A stretch of DNA of 60,838 nt from Fimbriimonadaceae bacterium. GTDB lineage: Bacteria > Armatimonadota > Fimbriimonadia > Fimbriimonadales > Fimbriimonadaceae. The notes under the pieces were generated by a model. It had not been told where the DNA came from, searched no databases, and was given only the letters and a program-made list of their open reading frames with translations. Every line of letters begins with the position of its first letter. The first letter of the stretch is position 1. Where the stretch lies: the NCBI GenBank assembly GCA_025934835.1, contig JAICWL010000007.1, forward strand, positions 1 through 60,838, written 5' to 3'. This document shows, one piece after another, positions 35,275-44,677 of the stretch. The position numbers and the translations under genes were made by a program.

Positions 35275-37340
35275 ACCACGAGCTCCGAGGCTTCCTCGAG
35301 ACCGATGAACCCCAGCGCATCGCCGAAATCGCGAAAGGAGCGCATTTCCGGAGGCAGGTTCGCCAATATCTCCTCGCCATATCGCTTCGTTTGGATGCGG
35401 GGGTCCAGCACGCAGATCAGACCTCGGTCGTCCGAGCGCCGAATGAGCCTCCCGGCGCCTTGACGAATCAGCATTTTGGCTAGCGGCAGCGTGTGAGAGG
35501 CGAAGGCGTTCAAGCCGGCATTCTGCAGGTGTGCAAGGCGCGCGATCTGCGGCGGCTCGACCGGCACCTCGAACGGAATACGGACGAGCGCAACTACCGA
35601 GAGCGTCGGCCCTGGCGCATCGAAGCCGGTCCAATACGACCGCAAAGCAAAGAGCGATGCGTTCATTTTCTTTCTGAACCGATCGCCAACCGTGCTGGCG
35701 CCGTAGCGACCCTGCATGTAGATTGGGAGCTCCGGCGGCAGATCCATGAATTGCAGTACGCCCTCCATCTCTTTCCGGCTGTGGAACAGCGCGAGCGTGC
35801 GGCCGCCGGCAGCGCGAATGATTGCGCTCAGCTCCTTGGCCACGAGCTGCCAGTACTCCGGCTCGCGTCCTTCACGCCGTGCCACCGTGGGGTCGGGAAT
35901 CGCGCCGGTTGGCGGCAGATACAGCGCCGCCTGCGAGCCGAAATCGAACGGCGAGGGGAGCGCTTCGAGGAAGCTCGGCTCGGCGCCGGTGGTCCGCAGG
36001 AAGAAATCGAAGCTCCCGTCGAGCGCGAGCGTCGCGGAAAGACAGGCGTACGGAGTTCGCTCCCAAAGCAACTCGCGCAGCGGTTCGGCGAGGTCGATGA
36101 CGTCTTGCCGCAAGATCGCATCCTGGCCAGACCGGCCCACGTAGCTGACCGAAACTCCCTGCGGGTCGAACAGCTTATAGCACCCGATACCGTATTCGCG
36201 CAGATAGAGGCCGTACATTCGCACGGTGTCCGAAACGACCTTGGCCGCATCCGGCGCGACGGTCATCCAGGCTTCGAGTTTGCCGTGGAGGCCCTTGACG
36301 AACGCCTCGCAGGCCTCACTAAGTTCGGAGGCCAGGTCCTTCGCGCCCTGCATGTCGTCGCGCGTCAGACTGGCTTTGACCTGCGGATGCTGCATCAGCT
36401 CCGGCGGCGAAGCGGTCAGGATGCCCGTGCTGCCTTGCGACAAGCTATAGGCGATCAAGCCCTTCTGGCATCGCTCCACGGCCAGCCGGAAGTCGGCGCA
36501 GCTTTTCGCCCAGGCAAAACCTTCGCCCATGCGGTGGGCTAGGGAATTAACGATCGACTCGATGCGCCCAGCCACCGCCAGGAGAGATGCGAGCTTCGGC
36601 ATGCTCAGCTCGAATTCCAAGCCGTTCGCAGCCGCGGACGGCAGGTCGTGCGCCTCATCCAGAATCAGGAAGTCAAACTTGCCCAGCAGGCCGTCGGAAT
36701 CCTCGAGGTCGCGCGCCATGATCGCGTCCTGAATGACCACGCTATGGTTCGTGATTACGATGTGAGCCCGCTCGGCGGCTTTTCGAGCGTTGTAGTAGAA
36801 GCACTCGTCGTAGTGCGGGCACAGCCTGGCGGGGCACACGGGTGGCGCTGCGATCTTGGCCCAGAGCCCGGACATCTCCTTCGCCGGCCTACCGAGAGCG
36901 CCGCGGACTTCGGATTCGATGCCGAGCTCGCATGAGCTCCGCAGCTTCATCGCAAGCCCGGGGTCTACCTCGGTGGCGGCCTCCATGCAGGCGTATCGCT
37001 GGCGGCCCATCAGAAGCTGCGTCTTGATGCGCGATTCCTGCTCGTCGAAGAGGCTGAGGGCAAGCGGCAGGTCGCTGCGCCAATATTGCTCCGCCAGCAC
37101 GTTCGTGTAGGTCGAGATCACCGTGCGGCGGCCCGATTCCACGGCGTGCGCGAGAGCAGGGACGAGCGCGGCTAGAGATTTGCCCAGCCCGGTGGGGGCT
37201 TCGAACACGCCGCGGTCGCCGCCCTCCATCAGATCGGACAGAAGAAGGGCGAGCTGGATTTGGTCGTTTCTGGCGACGAAGCCCGGTCGCGCCTCGAGCC
37301 GCTCGAATGCGTTTTCGATGAGTTGAGCCGCTGCGGACAC
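35271..37340 (-). CDS. DinG/XPD-like ATP-dependent helicase
   Basis: DNA helicase of 689 residues from superfamily 2. Motif I is EAPTGLGKS (about 48-56), motif II is DEAH in LILDEAHDLP (about 227). Cysteines spaced as in the XPD/DinG iron-sulfur domain occur in RYACMEA, RSSCELG, CPARLC and YDEC. C-terminal motifs include LFHSRKEMEGVL and QGAGRLIRRSDDRG. It probably unwinds D-loops, R-loops or stalled forks. It starts at ATG 37340 and is divergent from polA. Confidence 0.9.
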   Translation of the reverse strand: MSAAAQLIENAFERLEARPGFVARNDQIQLALLLSDLMEGGDRGVFEAPTGLGKSLAALVPALAHAVESGRRTVISTYTNVLAEQYWRSDLPLALSLFDEQESRIKTQLLMGRQRYACMEAATEVDPGLAMKLRSSCELGIESEVRGALGRPAKEMSGLWAKIAAPPVCPARLCPHYDECFYYNARKAAERAHIVITNHSVVIQDAIMARDLEDSDGLLGKFDFLILDEAHDLPSAAANGLEFELSMPKLASLLAVAGRIESIVNSLAHRMGEGFAWAKSCADFRLAVERCQKGLIAYSLSQGSTGILTASPPELMQHPQVKASLTRDDMQGAKDLASELSEACEAFVKGLHGKLEAWMTVAPDAAKVVSDTVRMYGLYLREYGIGCYKLFDPQGVSVSYVGRSGQDAILRQDVIDLAEPLRELLWERTPYACLSATLALDGSFDFFLRTTGAEPSFLEALPSPFDFGSQAALYLPPTGAIPDPTVARREGREPEYWQLVAKELSAIIRAAGGRTLALFHSRKEMEGVLQFMDLPPELPIYMQGRYGASTVGDRFRKKMNASLFALRSYWTGFDAPGPTLSVVALVRIPFEVPVEPPQIARLAHLQNAGLNAFASHTLPLAKMLIRQGAGRLIRRSDDRGLICVLDPRIQTKRYGEEILANLPPEMRSFRDFGDALGFIGLEEASELVV

Positions 37341-37395
37341 TGAACAACAGTCTAGCGTTTCCGGCCCGCCGACAGCCTGTTATTTGTGATTGGAT

Positions 37396-37410
37396 TCCGC
37401 GCGCCGCGGA
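37396..37410. other. GC inverted repeat in dinG-polA gap
   Basis: TCCGCG-CGC-CGCGGA lies in the 221-base divergent gap (37341-37561). The gap also has an A-rich stretch (about 37478-37507, rich in AACAA-type words) before polA. No convincing promoter could be read. Confidence 0.3.
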
Positions 37411-37561
37411 GATCTGTAAAAGCACCGAGCGGGCCAGGCTAAGCCGGACCCGCACGGTAGGAAGTGGGATGAAATCCAACCAAAAATACAACAAACAATA
37501 TAACACCGATCCGCGTTTTGTCCAAGTAGAACCACACGACGCCTCCAGGTAACTTAGCCGA

Positions 37562-40156
37562 GTGGAACGAAAGCGGCTCGTCGTGATCGATGGCTACTCT
37601 CTGCTCTTCCGCGCTTTCTTCGCAACGCGATATCTCAGCACCAGCGACGGTCGCCCGACAAACGCGCTTTTCGGCTTTACTTCCATGCTCTTCACGCTGC
37701 TCGAAAGAGTGAAGCCGCATGCCATCGTGGTGGCGCTCGACGCGCCGGGCAAGACGTTCCGCCACGCCGAGTACGAAGCGTACAAGGGCACTCGGCGCGA
37801 GACGGCAGACGAGTTGCGAGTGCAGCTTGGCGAGGCTCGAAAGCTCATCGAGGCGCTGGGCATCCCGCAGGTCGAGGCCGTAGGCTTCGAGGCGGACGAC
37901 GTGGTGGGCACCATCAGCAAGCTCGCCGAACAAAACGGCTACGACACGACCATCGTCACAGGCGACCTCGACTCACTCCAGCTTGTCGACAACTGCGTCT
38001 CCGTGCTGACGATGCGCCAGGGCGTTACCGATACCATCACCTACGGACCGGACGAAGTGGTGGAGCGCTACGGCTTCGGGCCTGAGCACGTACCCGACTT
38101 CAAGGCGCTCAAAGGGGATTCGAGCGACAACATTCCCGGCGTGCCAGGCATCGGAGACAAAGGCGGAGCGGAACTGATCAAGGCCTGGGGAACGATCGAG
38201 AACATGCTCGAGCACATTGATGAGATCGAGCCCAAATACAAGAAGAAGCTCGAAGGTAACGAGGCTCAGATGCTTCAATCGAAGCACTTGGCGACGATCG
38301 TGCGCGATGTGGACCTCACCTACGACTTCCAGCCGTTCGTGATCTCCGAGAGCCAGCTCGCCGCGGCCACCAAGATGCTGGAATGGTTCGAGTTTCGGCA
38401 ACACGCCAAGCGAGCCCAGCAGGTCTTGGGCAAATACCTCGACGGCCGCGCTCCGGCCGAAGAAGGCGGCTCCGAGGCGATCGAGGTCTCCGAGGAGCAC
38501 ATCCAATTCGAGAGATGCGAGGCTCGCGGCTACGGGGACCTGGCGAAGTTCATCGACGATCGCCCGTTCGCAGTGTACATTTCCGCGCCGGCGACGAGAA
38601 AGGACCTATTCGACGAATCGAAGTCCGCATACGTGGCCGTCGGTTCGAAGGTCTGCGAGACCGCCGAGGCCGACGCCATCAAGATCGTGGGCGATCTGCC
38701 CCACTTGGCGATTTTGCACGATGCCAAGGGCATCTACCAACGCCTGCCCGCGCGGACGCCGCCCCCCCGGTTCGATTCCCTCCTGGCGGCTTACGTGCTC
38801 CGCTCGGAGCGGTCGTCGTACCCGCTGCTCGATCTCATTCAGGGCTATCTGGACCTTGCTCCGCCGACGACGCCGGAAGAGATGGCCGCATCCATGGTGC
38901 TGCTCGAGGCTCCGCTGCGAGAGCGGCTCGAGAAGGAAGACCAGCAGCGTGTGCTCGATGAGATCGAGCTGCCTCTGATTCCGATTCTCGCGGAAATGGA
39001 GAACTACGGCATCGCCGCAGACCGCGACCAGCTTCAGGAGTTCTCGCAGTCGCTCGAAGGGGTCATCGCCACCACCGCCGAGAAGATTTTCGAGCTGGCC
39101 GATGGCCGGTTCACGATCGGCTCTCCCAAGCAGCTCGGCGAAGTGCTGTTTGAAAAGCTCAAGCTGCCCGGGGGCGGCAAGACGAAGACCGGCTACGCGA
39201 CGGGAGTCGAGGTGCTCGGCGGGCTCGCGGCTCAATATCCGATCGCGCAGGAAGTTCTGAATTGGCGCGAGCTCACGAAGCTGAAATCGACCTATGCCGA
39301 CGCCCTACAGAAGCTTATTCAGCCCGATGGACGCATTCACACCACTTTCAACCAGGCGATCGCGGCCACCGGGAGGTTGTCGTCGATCGACCCGAATCTT
39401 CAGAATATTCCGATCCGGACCGAGCTGGGGCGAGGGATCAGGCGCGCATTCGTGTCGGCCCCCGGCTACAAGCTGCTCTCGCTGGACTACTCTCAGATCG
39501 AGCTGCGGGTGCTGGCCCATATGTGCGGCGAGCCCGCGCTGGTCGAAGCGTTCAAGCAGCACGAAGACGTCCACGCGGCAACCGCGCAGCGTATGTTCGG
39601 CGTGAGCGACGTGACCAAAGACCAGCGCCGGCTGGCCAAAATGCTCAACTACGCGGTGCTATACGGCGTGACCGAGTTCGGCCTCGCTCAGCAGCTTGGC
39701 GCTCAGTTCAGCCAGTCGGAGGCGAAGGAGCTGATCAGCCAATACGACCAGCGATTTCCGAGCATTCGCGAGTTTACAGCGGGGGTGATCCAGGAAGCGC
39801 GCAGCAAGGGGTACACAGCGACCCTGCACGGGAGAAGGCGATACTTCCCCGACATCCACGCGGCACGGATCAACGATCGCCGGTATGCCGAGCGCCAAGC
39901 GATGAACGCGCCGATTCAGGGCACAGCGGCCGATATGATCAAGCTCGCGATGATCTCCGTGCGCAAGACGCTCGACAACCGCCCCACCCGGATGCTTCTC
40001 CAAGTTCACGACGAGCTCGTTTTCGAAATGCGCGACGGCGATGACGGGCTCATCGAGGCGATCCGAAAGGATATGGAGCAAGCGATACCTCTATCGGTGC
40101 CCGTGGAGGTCGACGCCAAGATCGGCCCCAATTGGCTGGAAATGAGCCCCGCGTAG
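37562..40156 (+). CDS. polA: DNA polymerase I
   Basis: Repair and Okazaki-fragment polymerase of 864 residues. The 5'-nuclease domain (1-295) is complete (VIDGYSLLFRAFF; GFEADDVVGTI; VTGDLDSLQL; KGDSSDNIPG). The middle 3'-5' exonuclease domain (about 305-480) has lost its acidic motif, as in many non-proteobacterial enzymes. The polymerase domain has motif A LLSLDYSQIELRV, motif B RRLAKMLNYAVLYG and motif C QVHDELVFE. In motif B, Tyr697 replaces the usual Phe (Phe762 of E. coli), as in T7 polymerase. GTG 37562 is the start. Confidence 0.97.
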   Translation: MERKRLVVIDGYSLLFRAFFATRYLSTSDGRPTNALFGFTSMLFTLLERVKPHAIVVALDAPGKTFRHAEYEAYKGTRRETADELRVQLGEARKLIEALGIPQVEAVGFEADDVVGTISKLAEQNGYDTTIVTGDLDSLQLVDNCVSVLTMRQGVTDTITYGPDEVVERYGFGPEHVPDFKALKGDSSDNIPGVPGIGDKGGAELIKAWGTIENMLEHIDEIEPKYKKKLEGNEAQMLQSKHLATIVRDVDLTYDFQPFVISESQLAAATKMLEWFEFRQHAKRAQQVLGKYLDGRAPAEEGGSEAIEVSEEHIQFERCEARGYGDLAKFIDDRPFAVYISAPATRKDLFDESKSAYVAVGSKVCETAEADAIKIVGDLPHLAILHDAKGIYQRLPARTPPPRFDSLLAAYVLRSERSSYPLLDLIQGYLDLAPPTTPEEMAASMVLLEAPLRERLEKEDQQRVLDEIELPLIPILAEMENYGIAADRDQLQEFSQSLEGVIATTAEKIFELADGRFTIGSPKQLGEVLFEKLKLPGGGKTKTGYATGVEVLGGLAAQYPIAQEVLNWRELTKLKSTYADALQKLIQPDGRIHTTFNQAIAATGRLSSIDPNLQNIPIRTELGRGIRRAFVSAPGYKLLSLDYSQIELRVLAHMCGEPALVEAFKQHEDVHAATAQRMFGVSDVTKDQRRLAKMLNYAVLYGVTEFGLAQQLGAQFSQSEAKELISQYDQRFPSIREFTAGVIQEARSKGYTATLHGRRRYFPDIHAARINDRRYAERQAMNAPIQGTAADMIKLAMISVRKTLDNRPTRMLLQVHDELVFEMRDGDDGLIEAIRKDMEQAIPLSVPVEVDAKIGPNWLEMSPA

Positions 40157-40181
40157 CAAGGCCCGGAGCTTCACGCCGCGT

Positions 40182-41990
40182 TCAGCGGACGGCTTCGATC
40201 ACACGCTCGGCGACGGTGTGGCTGCCAAATGGCGGCATCAGGTACAGACCCTGCGCCACGTTGCGCACAAACGCGCTGAGCCGCTGCGCCTCCTCGATGC
40301 CCACTTCGAGGGCCGAGGCGTCGTCCTCCGCGGCGGCAATACGGTTTCGGAGCCACTCGGGAATCTCGATCCCGGGCACCTCGTTGTGCATGAACTCCGC
40401 GTGGCGCTGCGACCTGAGCGGCAGCACTCCCATAAGCACCGGCACCCCGAGCCGCTCGCAATGCTCGGCCGCCTCCTCCGCCACGCAAGGATCGAAAACA
40501 GGCTGCGTGTACACAAGGTGGGCTCCGGCGTCTATCTTCTTCTTCAGCCGGTCGAGCTCGCTCGCACGGTCCATCGCCCGAGGGTTGTACGCGCACGCGA
40601 TCGTGAACGCGCACTTCACTCCGACGGAATATCCGGCCATGTCGATACCATCGTTGAAGCGCGCCATGATGCGGCAGAGCCCGATCGCGTCGATGTCGAA
40701 AACGCTGGTGGCGCTCGGGTAGTCGCCGATATTCGCCGGGTCGCCGGTTACGGCCAGGATATTTCGCAGGCCGAGAGCGTGCCAGCCGAGCAGGTCGCTT
40801 TGAATCGCCAGCAGATTTCGGTCCCGGCAAGAGAAATGCATCGTGACTTCGATGCCGACCTTGCTTTGCAGAATCGAGCTGACGGCCGCCGGATTCATTC
40901 TGAGCCTCGCGCGCGCGCCATCCGAGATATTGATCACGTCGGCACCGGCGATTTTGAGCGCGCGCGCGCCGGCCATCAGCCGGTCGAGGTACAGCCCGCG
41001 CGGCACGTCCATCTCCACGGCCACCACGAACTTCTTTCCAAGCTTCTGGGAAAGCTCGCTCGGCTCGGAGAGCGGAGCCGGCGCCCGGTCCGTTGCGCGC
41101 TCTCCGAGTCGCGGCCGGGCTTTGGGCTTGATCTTGGCTTGACTCAGAACTTCCCGAAGCCGCTGGATATGCGCCGGAGTCGTACCGCAACAGCCGCCCA
41201 CGATTTTGGCGCCCTCCTCCACGAGCCTCAATGACGCCTTAGCGAAGTAATCGGGCGAGGTGTCGTACGTCACGCGGCCGTTCACGATCTGCGGCATTCC
41301 GGGAGTTGGAAACGCCAAGATCGGCAGGTCGGTGGTCTCCGAAATCTGTCTTACGAGGTCGAGCATGCGCTGGGGCCCGACGATGCAATTCGCGCCGACC
41401 GCCACTACGCCGAGGTCGTTCATTTCGCTCGTGCAGCGGCCCGGCAGACCCTGCGCCAACGCCTCGCCATCCTCGATGTATGCCTTGCTCACAAGAATCG
41501 GCAGGTCCGAGACTTCCCGAACGGCCTCGACCGCGGCCTTCAGCTCGCACATGTCGATGTAGGTTTCCAGGATGAAGCCGTCGACGCCGCCTTCCGCGAG
41601 CGCGCGAGCCTGGTCGCGAACGGAGTCGCGCAGGTCTTCTTCGGTGATGTTGCCGATCGGAGCGAGCGGCTTGCCACATGGGCCGATCGCCCCCAAAACG
41701 AGCCTGTCAGGTCCCGCTGCTTCCCGGGCGAGGCGAGCCCCGTTCAGGTTCACGGCATGCGGGTCCGCGTCGAAGCCCTCGAGCTTGAAGCGATTGGCGC
41801 TGAATGTGTTGGTTTCTACGAAGTCCGCGCCGGCATCGAAGTACGCCAGGTGCACTTCGCGCACGAGTTCGGGCGCTTCGATGTTTGCCAGATCGTACGG
41901 CTGTTTGATGAACCCGCGGTTCGAAAGAAAGGTGCCGTTGGCGCCGTCTCCCAGGAGGACGTCCCGCTTCAGCGCCTCGACAAGCTTCAC
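40182..41990 (-). CDS. Bifunctional homocysteine S-methyltransferase / methylenetetrahydrofolate reductase
   Basis: Two-domain enzyme of 602 residues. The N-terminal half (about 1-290) is a homocysteine methyltransferase with zinc cysteines in GANC and GGCCGTTP. The C-terminal half (about 320-600) is a MetF-like reductase (FSCRDRNLLAIQSDLLG; NILAVTGDP; TQPVFD). It links folate C1 units to methionine synthesis, as in Bacillus YitJ. It starts at ATG 41990. It converges with polA, with 25 bases between the stops. Confidence 0.93.
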   Translation of the reverse strand: MKLVEALKRDVLLGDGANGTFLSNRGFIKQPYDLANIEAPELVREVHLAYFDAGADFVETNTFSANRFKLEGFDADPHAVNLNGARLAREAAGPDRLVLGAIGPCGKPLAPIGNITEEDLRDSVRDQARALAEGGVDGFILETYIDMCELKAAVEAVREVSDLPILVSKAYIEDGEALAQGLPGRCTSEMNDLGVVAVGANCIVGPQRMLDLVRQISETTDLPILAFPTPGMPQIVNGRVTYDTSPDYFAKASLRLVEEGAKIVGGCCGTTPAHIQRLREVLSQAKIKPKARPRLGERATDRAPAPLSEPSELSQKLGKKFVVAVEMDVPRGLYLDRLMAGARALKIAGADVINISDGARARLRMNPAAVSSILQSKVGIEVTMHFSCRDRNLLAIQSDLLGWHALGLRNILAVTGDPANIGDYPSATSVFDIDAIGLCRIMARFNDGIDMAGYSVGVKCAFTIACAYNPRAMDRASELDRLKKKIDAGAHLVYTQPVFDPCVAEEAAEHCERLGVPVLMGVLPLRSQRHAEFMHNEVPGIEIPEWLRNRIAAAEDDASALEVGIEEAQRLSAFVRNVAQGLYLMPPFGSHTVAERVIEAVR

Positions 41991-41997
41991 CTAGAAA

Positions 41998-42714
41998 TTA
42001 TAGCTTCGCCTTACTGACCAGGGCCTCGGCTCTGATGTGCTGGGCTTCGTCTCTTAGTTCGCGAACGGCTTCTACCTCACGAGGTAAGGGTTTTGCGCAC
42101 GGATGGTCTACATCCAATGGCCCCATGATGTCTCCCTCTCGGTCGCTGTCGTCCAGCCCCAGCACGTGGCCCAACTCGTGCATCGCCTCGTGCTTCATCG
42201 CAGCGATCGGCATTCGACCGCCGTTCAGAGTGCACGCTCGAAGCTGCAAGTCAGCTTTGAAGCTCGCCTCGGCGACGTGGCTGTGGTCCATTCGGATCGT
42301 CCGCTTCCAGTTCACGTAGCCGGCGACGGCCTCGCCCTTCATGGTCACATTGGGCATGAACCGAACGCTAACTTGGGCCGTTGCCGGGTCGTCGACTCGT
42401 CGGAAGTGCACGCTGCCCCCGAGCGCCGTCTCCCACGTATTCGCCGCATACAAGAACGCTTGCTCGCAGAGTGCCTGCCGGCTCTCGTTGAGCCCTTCAC
42501 ATTTGAGGTTGTAAGTGACCTCGTCGCCCACCAAAACGACCTCGACGTGCGCCGCGGCCACGTCCAGATATCCGCTCTGCAGGTTCTCGCGAGCCTGCTC
42601 CATGTGCTTGGTGACTTCCGGCAGCAGCGAAGTGGGCTTTGAGACCACCCAGGCCGATGCAGACGACGCGACGAGTGCTGCCATGAGCGGCAGCGTCAAC
42701 CATTTGACCCTCAT
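41998..42714 (-). CDS. Exported matrixin-like zinc metalloprotease
   Basis: Secreted metzincin of 238 residues. A signal peptide (MRVKWLTLPLMAALVASSASA) is followed by a catalytic domain; the zinc motif HELGHVLGLDD spans residues 179-189, with His179, Glu180, His183 and an Asp (189) where matrixins usually have the third His, as in snapalysin-type enzymes. The Met-turn is DREGDIMGPL. The C-terminal 35 residues are charged helix. A stable hairpin lies right before the start codon. Confidence 0.85.
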   Translation of the reverse strand: MRVKWLTLPLMAALVASSASAWVVSKPTSLLPEVTKHMEQARENLQSGYLDVAAAHVEVVLVGDEVTYNLKCEGLNESRQALCEQAFLYAANTWETALGGSVHFRRVDDPATAQVSVRFMPNVTMKGEAVAGYVNWKRTIRMDHSHVAEASFKADLQLRACTLNGGRMPIAAMKHEAMHELGHVLGLDDSDREGDIMGPLDVDHPCAKPLPREVEAVRELRDEAQHIRAEALVSKAKL

Positions 42715-42721
42715 ATCCCTT

Positions 42722-42750
42722 CCCTATCCGCTTCCGCACTTCGGATAGGG
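42722..42750 (-). promoter_or_regulatory. Leader hairpin masking ribosome-binding site of metalloprotease gene
   Basis: CCCTATCCG-N11-CGGATAGGG is a perfect nine-pair hairpin that ends seven bases before the ATG at 42714. On the transcript the purine-rich GGATAGGG, the best Shine-Dalgarno candidate at proper distance, is in the stem. This would allow translational control. Confidence 0.55.
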
Positions 42751-42920
42751 CTAGTCAACCTACTAGACCGAATTCGAGGACAGCTTCGACGGGTATGCAA
42801 TCTAGTTTAGGTGAACTTGAACAGAATGTAAGGTACGCTCCTTGCCACAATCCGCGCAATTGCAGCACATAGTGGTTACGTTAATGTACTAGGCACTTGC
42901 TATAAGCGCGAAATGGCACG

Positions 42921-43559
42921 GTGTTCGCAACGACGGTTTGCTTCGACTTGGGAGGGGTGCTCGTGCAGGTTAGCCGCACGTGGCAAGAGGCGGCGAAAGC
43001 CGCCGGAATCGCATGCACCAGGCTTCCCGACGAGCCGTTTCCCTTGGGAGCCATGGAGTGCCTGGCGGCTTTGGAAACGGGCTTATGCTCGTTTGAATCG
43101 TATTTGAGCGCCGCCTCCAACTCACTCGGCTGCACGCCCGAACAGGCTCGACTCGTCCACTTGGCCGTCCTGCGCGGCATGTTTCCCGGCGCTTCGGATC
43201 TGCTAACCGACCTCAGGCTTGCCGGCATCCGCATGGGTTGCCTTTCGAACACGAACAAGGCGCACTGGCGCGAGGTCCTCGCGTCGCCCAAATATTCTCC
43301 ACTCCGGCAGATCGACATGAAGATGCCTTCCTGCGAAGTAGGGCTTCAGAAGCCCGACGCGGCAATCTACGAGCGATTTGCGAATGAGTTCAACCTCGAT
43401 CCCGAATCGATCGTGTTCTTCGACGATTCGGCGGAGAACATCCGAGGCGCAAGCGCCTGTGGGTGGGCGGCGACCCACATAAGCCGCGCGGACCCGGTCG
43501 CGCAGATACGGGCGAAGTTAAGCGAATTGCAAGTGTTTCCAGCTACCGCATCACGGTAA
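42921..43559 (+). CDS. HAD-IA family hydrolase
   Basis: HAD-superfamily phosphatase of 212 residues. Motif I is CFDLGGVLV (second Asp replaced by Gly, as in epoxide-hydrolase/YihX-like HADs), motif II is CLSNTN, the Lys is in GLQKPDAAIY and motif IV is VFFDDSAENI. Lack of the second motif-I Asp occurs in related subgroups, so phosphatase activity is uncertain. The start is GTG 42921. The 206-base gap before it (42715-42920) holds the hairpin noted above and no other recognised signal. Confidence 0.85.
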   Translation: MFATTVCFDLGGVLVQVSRTWQEAAKAAGIACTRLPDEPFPLGAMECLAALETGLCSFESYLSAASNSLGCTPEQARLVHLAVLRGMFPGASDLLTDLRLAGIRMGCLSNTNKAHWREVLASPKYSPLRQIDMKMPSCEVGLQKPDAAIYERFANEFNLDPESIVFFDDSAENIRGASACGWAATHISRADPVAQIRAKLSELQVFPATASR

Positions 43560-43580
43560 TGAGCCGGTAACATCCGCGCG

Positions 43581-44561
43581 ATGGACAAGGTCAGGGTTGC
43601 AATGATCGGCTGCGGAGGCTTCCAGAGGTACCGCCTCGGAAACCTTCTTCAGATCCCGGAGGCCGAGGTCGTGGCTCTCGTCGACACCGAGCCCGACCAG
43701 ATTCGGATGACGCGTGAAAGGCACCAGAGCCTCGCGAGCGTGCCCGAATTCTCGGACTATCGACAGATGCTCGACAAGGTCAAGCCGGACGCGGTGATGA
43801 TCGCCACGCCGCACACCCAGCACGTCGACCAGGTCGTAGACTCGTTGGCCGCGGGCGCGCATACGCTGACCGAGAAGCCAATGGTGACGTCGGTAGAGCA
43901 CGCCAAGAAGGTCATCGCGGCTCGCGATAAGGCGAAGAAAGTGGGAATGGTCTCCTATCAGCGGCATTTCCAACCGGAGTTTCGCTACATTCGGGAGAAG
44001 ATCAAGTCCGGGGAGAGCGGACCTGTGCAGTTCCTGGTCGCCCTTCAGGGCCAGGGATGGCTGCGCGGCACCAAGGGCTCTTGGAGGCAGCAGCACTCGC
44101 TCAGCGGCGGAGGCCAGCTCAACGACTCTGGCAGCCACCTCATGGACATCATCCTATGGAGCACTGGTGTCAGCGCGGACAGCGTTTCCGCTTACGGCGA
44201 CAGCTTCGGAACCGAGGTGGACATCAACTCCAGCCTCGCCATCCGATTCAAGAACGGCGCGCTGGGCAGCATGGCCGTCGTAGGCAATGGCATCGGATGG
44301 CACGAAGACGTAACCGTGTTTTGCGAAGAGCTCATCTTCTATGTGCGCGAAGGCAAGCTCTCGATCCAGGATCGGCGCGACAATCGGTTCAAGGCCGAGA
44401 ACCTCAGCGGAGGCTCCACGCCGGACCGAAACTTCATCGACGCCATCTTGGGCAAGGCCGAATGCGAGTCGCCGTTCGAGTGCGGCCTCGAGGTGATTCG
44501 GGTGACCGAAGCCGCGTGGGAGTCTATGGAACATGGCGGCAACGCCGTCAAGGTCAAATAG
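43581..44561 (+). CDS. Gfo/Idh/MocA family oxidoreductase
   Basis: NAD(P)-dependent sugar or inositol dehydrogenase of 326 residues. The Rossmann domain starts VRVAMIGCGGFQRYRLGNL; the family EKPM motif is near residue 97 (LTEKPMVTS) and the catalytic DSGSHLMDI region near 180. The exact substrate is unknown. It starts at ATG 43581, 21 bases after the HAD gene, and is likely co-transcribed with it. Confidence 0.92.
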   Translation: MDKVRVAMIGCGGFQRYRLGNLLQIPEAEVVALVDTEPDQIRMTRERHQSLASVPEFSDYRQMLDKVKPDAVMIATPHTQHVDQVVDSLAAGAHTLTEKPMVTSVEHAKKVIAARDKAKKVGMVSYQRHFQPEFRYIREKIKSGESGPVQFLVALQGQGWLRGTKGSWRQQHSLSGGGQLNDSGSHLMDIILWSTGVSADSVSAYGDSFGTEVDINSSLAIRFKNGALGSMAVVGNGIGWHEDVTVFCEELIFYVREGKLSIQDRRDNRFKAENLSGGSTPDRNFIDAILGKAECESPFECGLEVIRVTEAAWESMEHGGNAVKVK

Positions 44562-44677
44562 GCGTACTGGGTCTCTTACGGCCGGGCGTCCGAGCGGGAC
44601 CCTCGCCGGGTTTGCCGTTGCCCGGTCCATAATGGATTGCGTCACGATGAGGTCCCCGGCGCCAAAGGTTCGTTAAG

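Noticed and set aside
40182-41990. Two separate genes for homocysteine methyltransferase and MTHFR
   Set aside because: One uninterrupted frame covers both domains with an ordinary linker, as in YitJ-type fusions.
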